A stretch of 64,000 nucleotides of DNA from Myxococcota bacterium. GTDB taxonomy: Bacteria; Myxococcota_A; UBA9160; UBA4427. The position numbers were made by a program, and so were the translations under genes. The stretch is from the NCBI GenBank assembly GCA_030748735.1, contig JASMLK010000136.1, forward strand, positions 1-64,000, written 5' to 3'. Under the pieces are notes generated by a model that saw only the letters and a list, made by a program, of their open reading frames with translations, had not been told where the DNA came from and ran no database searches. Of the stretch, positions 62,461 through 64,000 are shown in pieces (the first letter of the stretch is position 1; each line of letters opens with the position of its first letter).

Positions 62461-64000
62461 TCGAGCCCTCGCGGTGGCATCGTTTCGCCTGGGCTTGATG
62501 TCGGTAAGCCTCGCGGATCGGTTCTGCTGTCGGAAGCCTCTGCGTCTTGCGCGTTACCTTCGAGGTAACCGAGTGCTTCGAGCTGTTCGATCATCGTCGG
62601 GGCGAGGGTCGCGCTCGCACGCTTGTCCCGGTGCTCCTTGCGCATCGCGATGAGTTTGGCTCGCCGTCCGGCGGCGTCTCGAATCAAGTCCCGCTCCCAG
62701 GCGGGCCCGACGCCCGTCACGCGGTTCGCGAGCCTTTCGCCGGGGTCTTTCGCCATGTCGAAGGTCCAGGTCGCCTTGGCGACGTGGTCGACCAGCAGTT
62801 TGTGCTTCGGCTTGCGAAAGCTGGTGAACTTGCGTCCGAGGGTGTCGAGTTCGCTCAAGCTCAGTGCGGTCGGGTCGGGTTCCGCCGTGCCGTCGAGCAG
62901 GGGGATCAGACTCCGGCCCATGGTTTCCACACCGGTTTCGAGCCCAGCGAGCCCTGCGACGGTGGCGAAGACATCCACCAGGCTCGCCGCAGCCTCGATG
63001 CGCTGGCCCGGGTCGATACGGCCCGGGGCCCAGAGCACGAGCGGGATCCGGATCACCTCGTCATAGAGCGTGAAGCGGTGCCCCTTCCGTCCGTGTTCGA
63101 AGAACTCTTCGCCGTGATCGCTCGTGATGACGACCACGGTGTTGTCGAGACGCCCACGCCTTTCGAGCTGCTCGAGAAGCAGGCCGATGTGGTGGTCCGT
63201 CCAGGCGATCTCGCCGTCGTAGAGCGCCTTTACGTGAGCGAGGTCGCGCTCGTCCATGCCCGCGTGGATGTCGGGGTTGTGGAAGAAGTTCTCCCCGTCG
63301 ATCTCACCCGTGTAGTCGGGGTCGAAGCGGGTGTCGAATGGGGGCGGTGGGATGAAGTCGAAGTGCACATCCCACAAGTGCACGAAGAGAAAGAGCGGTT
63401 CGTCGATCGCCTCGCCCAGATAGTCCGTTACGGCTTCTAGCACTCGCGGGTTCGTGACGTCGCGATGTGACGCCGCGGTGATGTCGGGTTGGTCGAGTTC
63501 GCCCGTGCTACGGACCTTTTCGGCACTCACCGAGGCGTAGGAAGAACAATCGGCGTAGCTGTCGAAGCCCTGGTCGAGACCGAAGGTTGGATGTAGAAAC
63601 GGCCCGGAAAAGAAACCCGCCGTGCGATAGCCGCGCTCCGAAAAGGTCTCGGCCAGGGTGATGTGTTCGTCGGCGAGTCGTTTGTCCGAGTCGTGACAGC
63701 CATGCACGCTGTCGGCGAGCCCGGTGAAGAGCGCAGCGTGCGCGGGAAGCGTCCACGAACTGCTGCTGATCGCGTTCGTGAACAGCGCGCCCTCGGAGGC
63801 GAGGCGATCGATCGTGGGGCTCGTGTCGCGTGCATACCCGTATGCCCCGAGGTGGTCGGGGCGCAGCGTGTCGATCGAAATCACCACGACGTCGGGCGGC
63901 GGGAGGTGCTTCACGCGCTCCGGGATCGATTCGCGCGTACACGCGGCAAACGAACAGGCGAGCAGCGCAATCGCGATGGGCGAAAGCGAAGGGCGTCGGC
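62457..64000 (-). CDS. Sulfatase-like hydrolase/transferase lipoprotein (5' end outside window)
   Basis: 514 codons to the window edge, with no start inside that fits: the frame runs upstream through a signal sequence and lipobox (SPIAIALLACSFAAC) to the edge, so an internal GTG at 63914 is not the start. Alkaline-phosphatase-superfamily motifs: VVVISIDTLRPDHLGAYG (metal Asp), SSSWTLPAHAALFTG at the nucleophile site and VVITSDHGEEFFEHG (metal). The nucleophile is Thr (W-T-L-P-A-H) where true sulfatases have C/S-x-P-x-R, so formylglycine cannot form; transferase or phosphodiesterase activity is more likely. Translationally coupled to the SGNH gene. Confidence 0.88.
   Translation of the reverse strand, partial: RRPSLSPIAIALLACSFAACTRESIPERVKHLPPPDVVVISIDTLRPDHLGAYGYARDTSPTIDRLASEGALFTNAISSSSWTLPAHAALFTGLADSVHGCHDSDKRLADEHITLAETFSERGYRTAGFFSGPFLHPTFGLDQGFDSYADCSSYASVSAEKVRSTGELDQPDITAASHRDVTNPRVLEAVTDYLGEAIDEPLFLFVHLWDVHFDFIPPPPFDTRFDPDYTGEIDGENFFHNPDIHAGMDERDLAHVKALYDGEIAWTDHHIGLLLEQLERRGRLDNTVVVITSDHGEEFFEHGRKGHRFTLYDEVIRIPLVLWAPGRIDPGQRIEAAASLVDVFATVAGLAGLETGVETMGRSLIPLLDGTAEPDPTALSLSELDTLGRKFTSFRKPKHKLLVDHVAKATWTFDMAKDPGERLANRVTGVGPAWERDLIRDAAGRRAKLIAMRKEHRDKRASATLAPTMIEQLEALGYLEGNAQDAEASDSRTDPRGLPTSSPGETMPPRGLE

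Noticed and set aside
63914-63916. GTG at 63914 as the start of the sulfatase-like gene
   Set aside because: The frame stays open upstream through a lipoprotein signal sequence to the window edge, so the true start lies outside.

Overview
The window is about 65% GC and almost fully coding. The gene set suggests a free-living Gram-negative of the deltaproteobacterial grade (Myxococcota or Binatia-like): outer-membrane barrels, TonB/ExbB/ExbD, a TRAP transporter, many lipoproteins, long-repeat proteins, and UGA-decoded selenoproteins beside a steroid-degradation cluster. This placement is inference. No phage, insertion sequence, CRISPR array or plasmid marker was seen, so it looks like ordinary chromosome.

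Layout. 1-1.6 kb: the start of a transaldolase/phosphoglucose isomerase fusion that runs off the left edge. 1.8-7.5 kb: a TonB-like gene followed by a 1,031-residue secreted protein built of about 39 calcium-loop-like repeats, divergent from exbB-exbD. 7.6-15.4 kb: aroA with a Gld-type ABC transporter in one operon, divergent from serA-purA. 15.6-22.8 kb: a nuclease-fold enzyme, tRNA-Lys, an SGNH-TPR protein overlapping an exported peroxiredoxin whose peroxidatic residue is encoded by UGA (selenocysteine), a lipoprotein cytochrome c, two outer-membrane barrels and a PseC-like aminotransferase. 22.8-28.2 kb: acyl-CoA synthetase, an exported lipoprotein fusing cyclohexadienyl dehydratase (PheC-like) to a secreted-type chorismate mutase, a PPOX-fold protein and an acyl-CoA dehydrogenase. 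28.4-33.9 kb: SGNH protein, TRAP transporter and a zinc dehydrogenase. 34-43 kb: a membrane-anchored DsbA-like protein whose first active-site Cys is encoded by UGA, rsmE, two cyclophilins, a SMUG1-like glycosylase coupled to serC, and a metallophosphoesterase lipoprotein. 43.3-48.4 kb: enoyl-CoA hydratase, an unknown lipoprotein and an unusual ferritin-like (DUF455)/ATP-grasp fusion with a small partner gene. 48.9-56.8 kb: two convergent operons matching actinobacterial steroid side-chain degradation (chsH2-chsH1-ltp2-ferredoxin facing DUF35-DUF35-thiolase-thiolase-acyl-CoA ligase), meeting at a bidirectional terminator. 57-64 kb: tRNA-Ala and tRNA-Leu, an FG-GAP lipoprotein, a GT-C/TPR membrane protein, and SGNH plus sulfatase-like envelope enzymes running off the right edge.

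The strongest observations are the two selenoprotein genes. Each would be split or truncated by a standard caller. Each has a hairpin just downstream of UGA at the spacing expected of a bacterial SECIS element. Other notable items are the PheC-AroQ fusion (an exported route from chorismate to phenylpyruvate), the DUF455/ATP-grasp fusion, the giant repeat protein beside TonB/ExbBD, and the mycobacterial-style steroid cluster.
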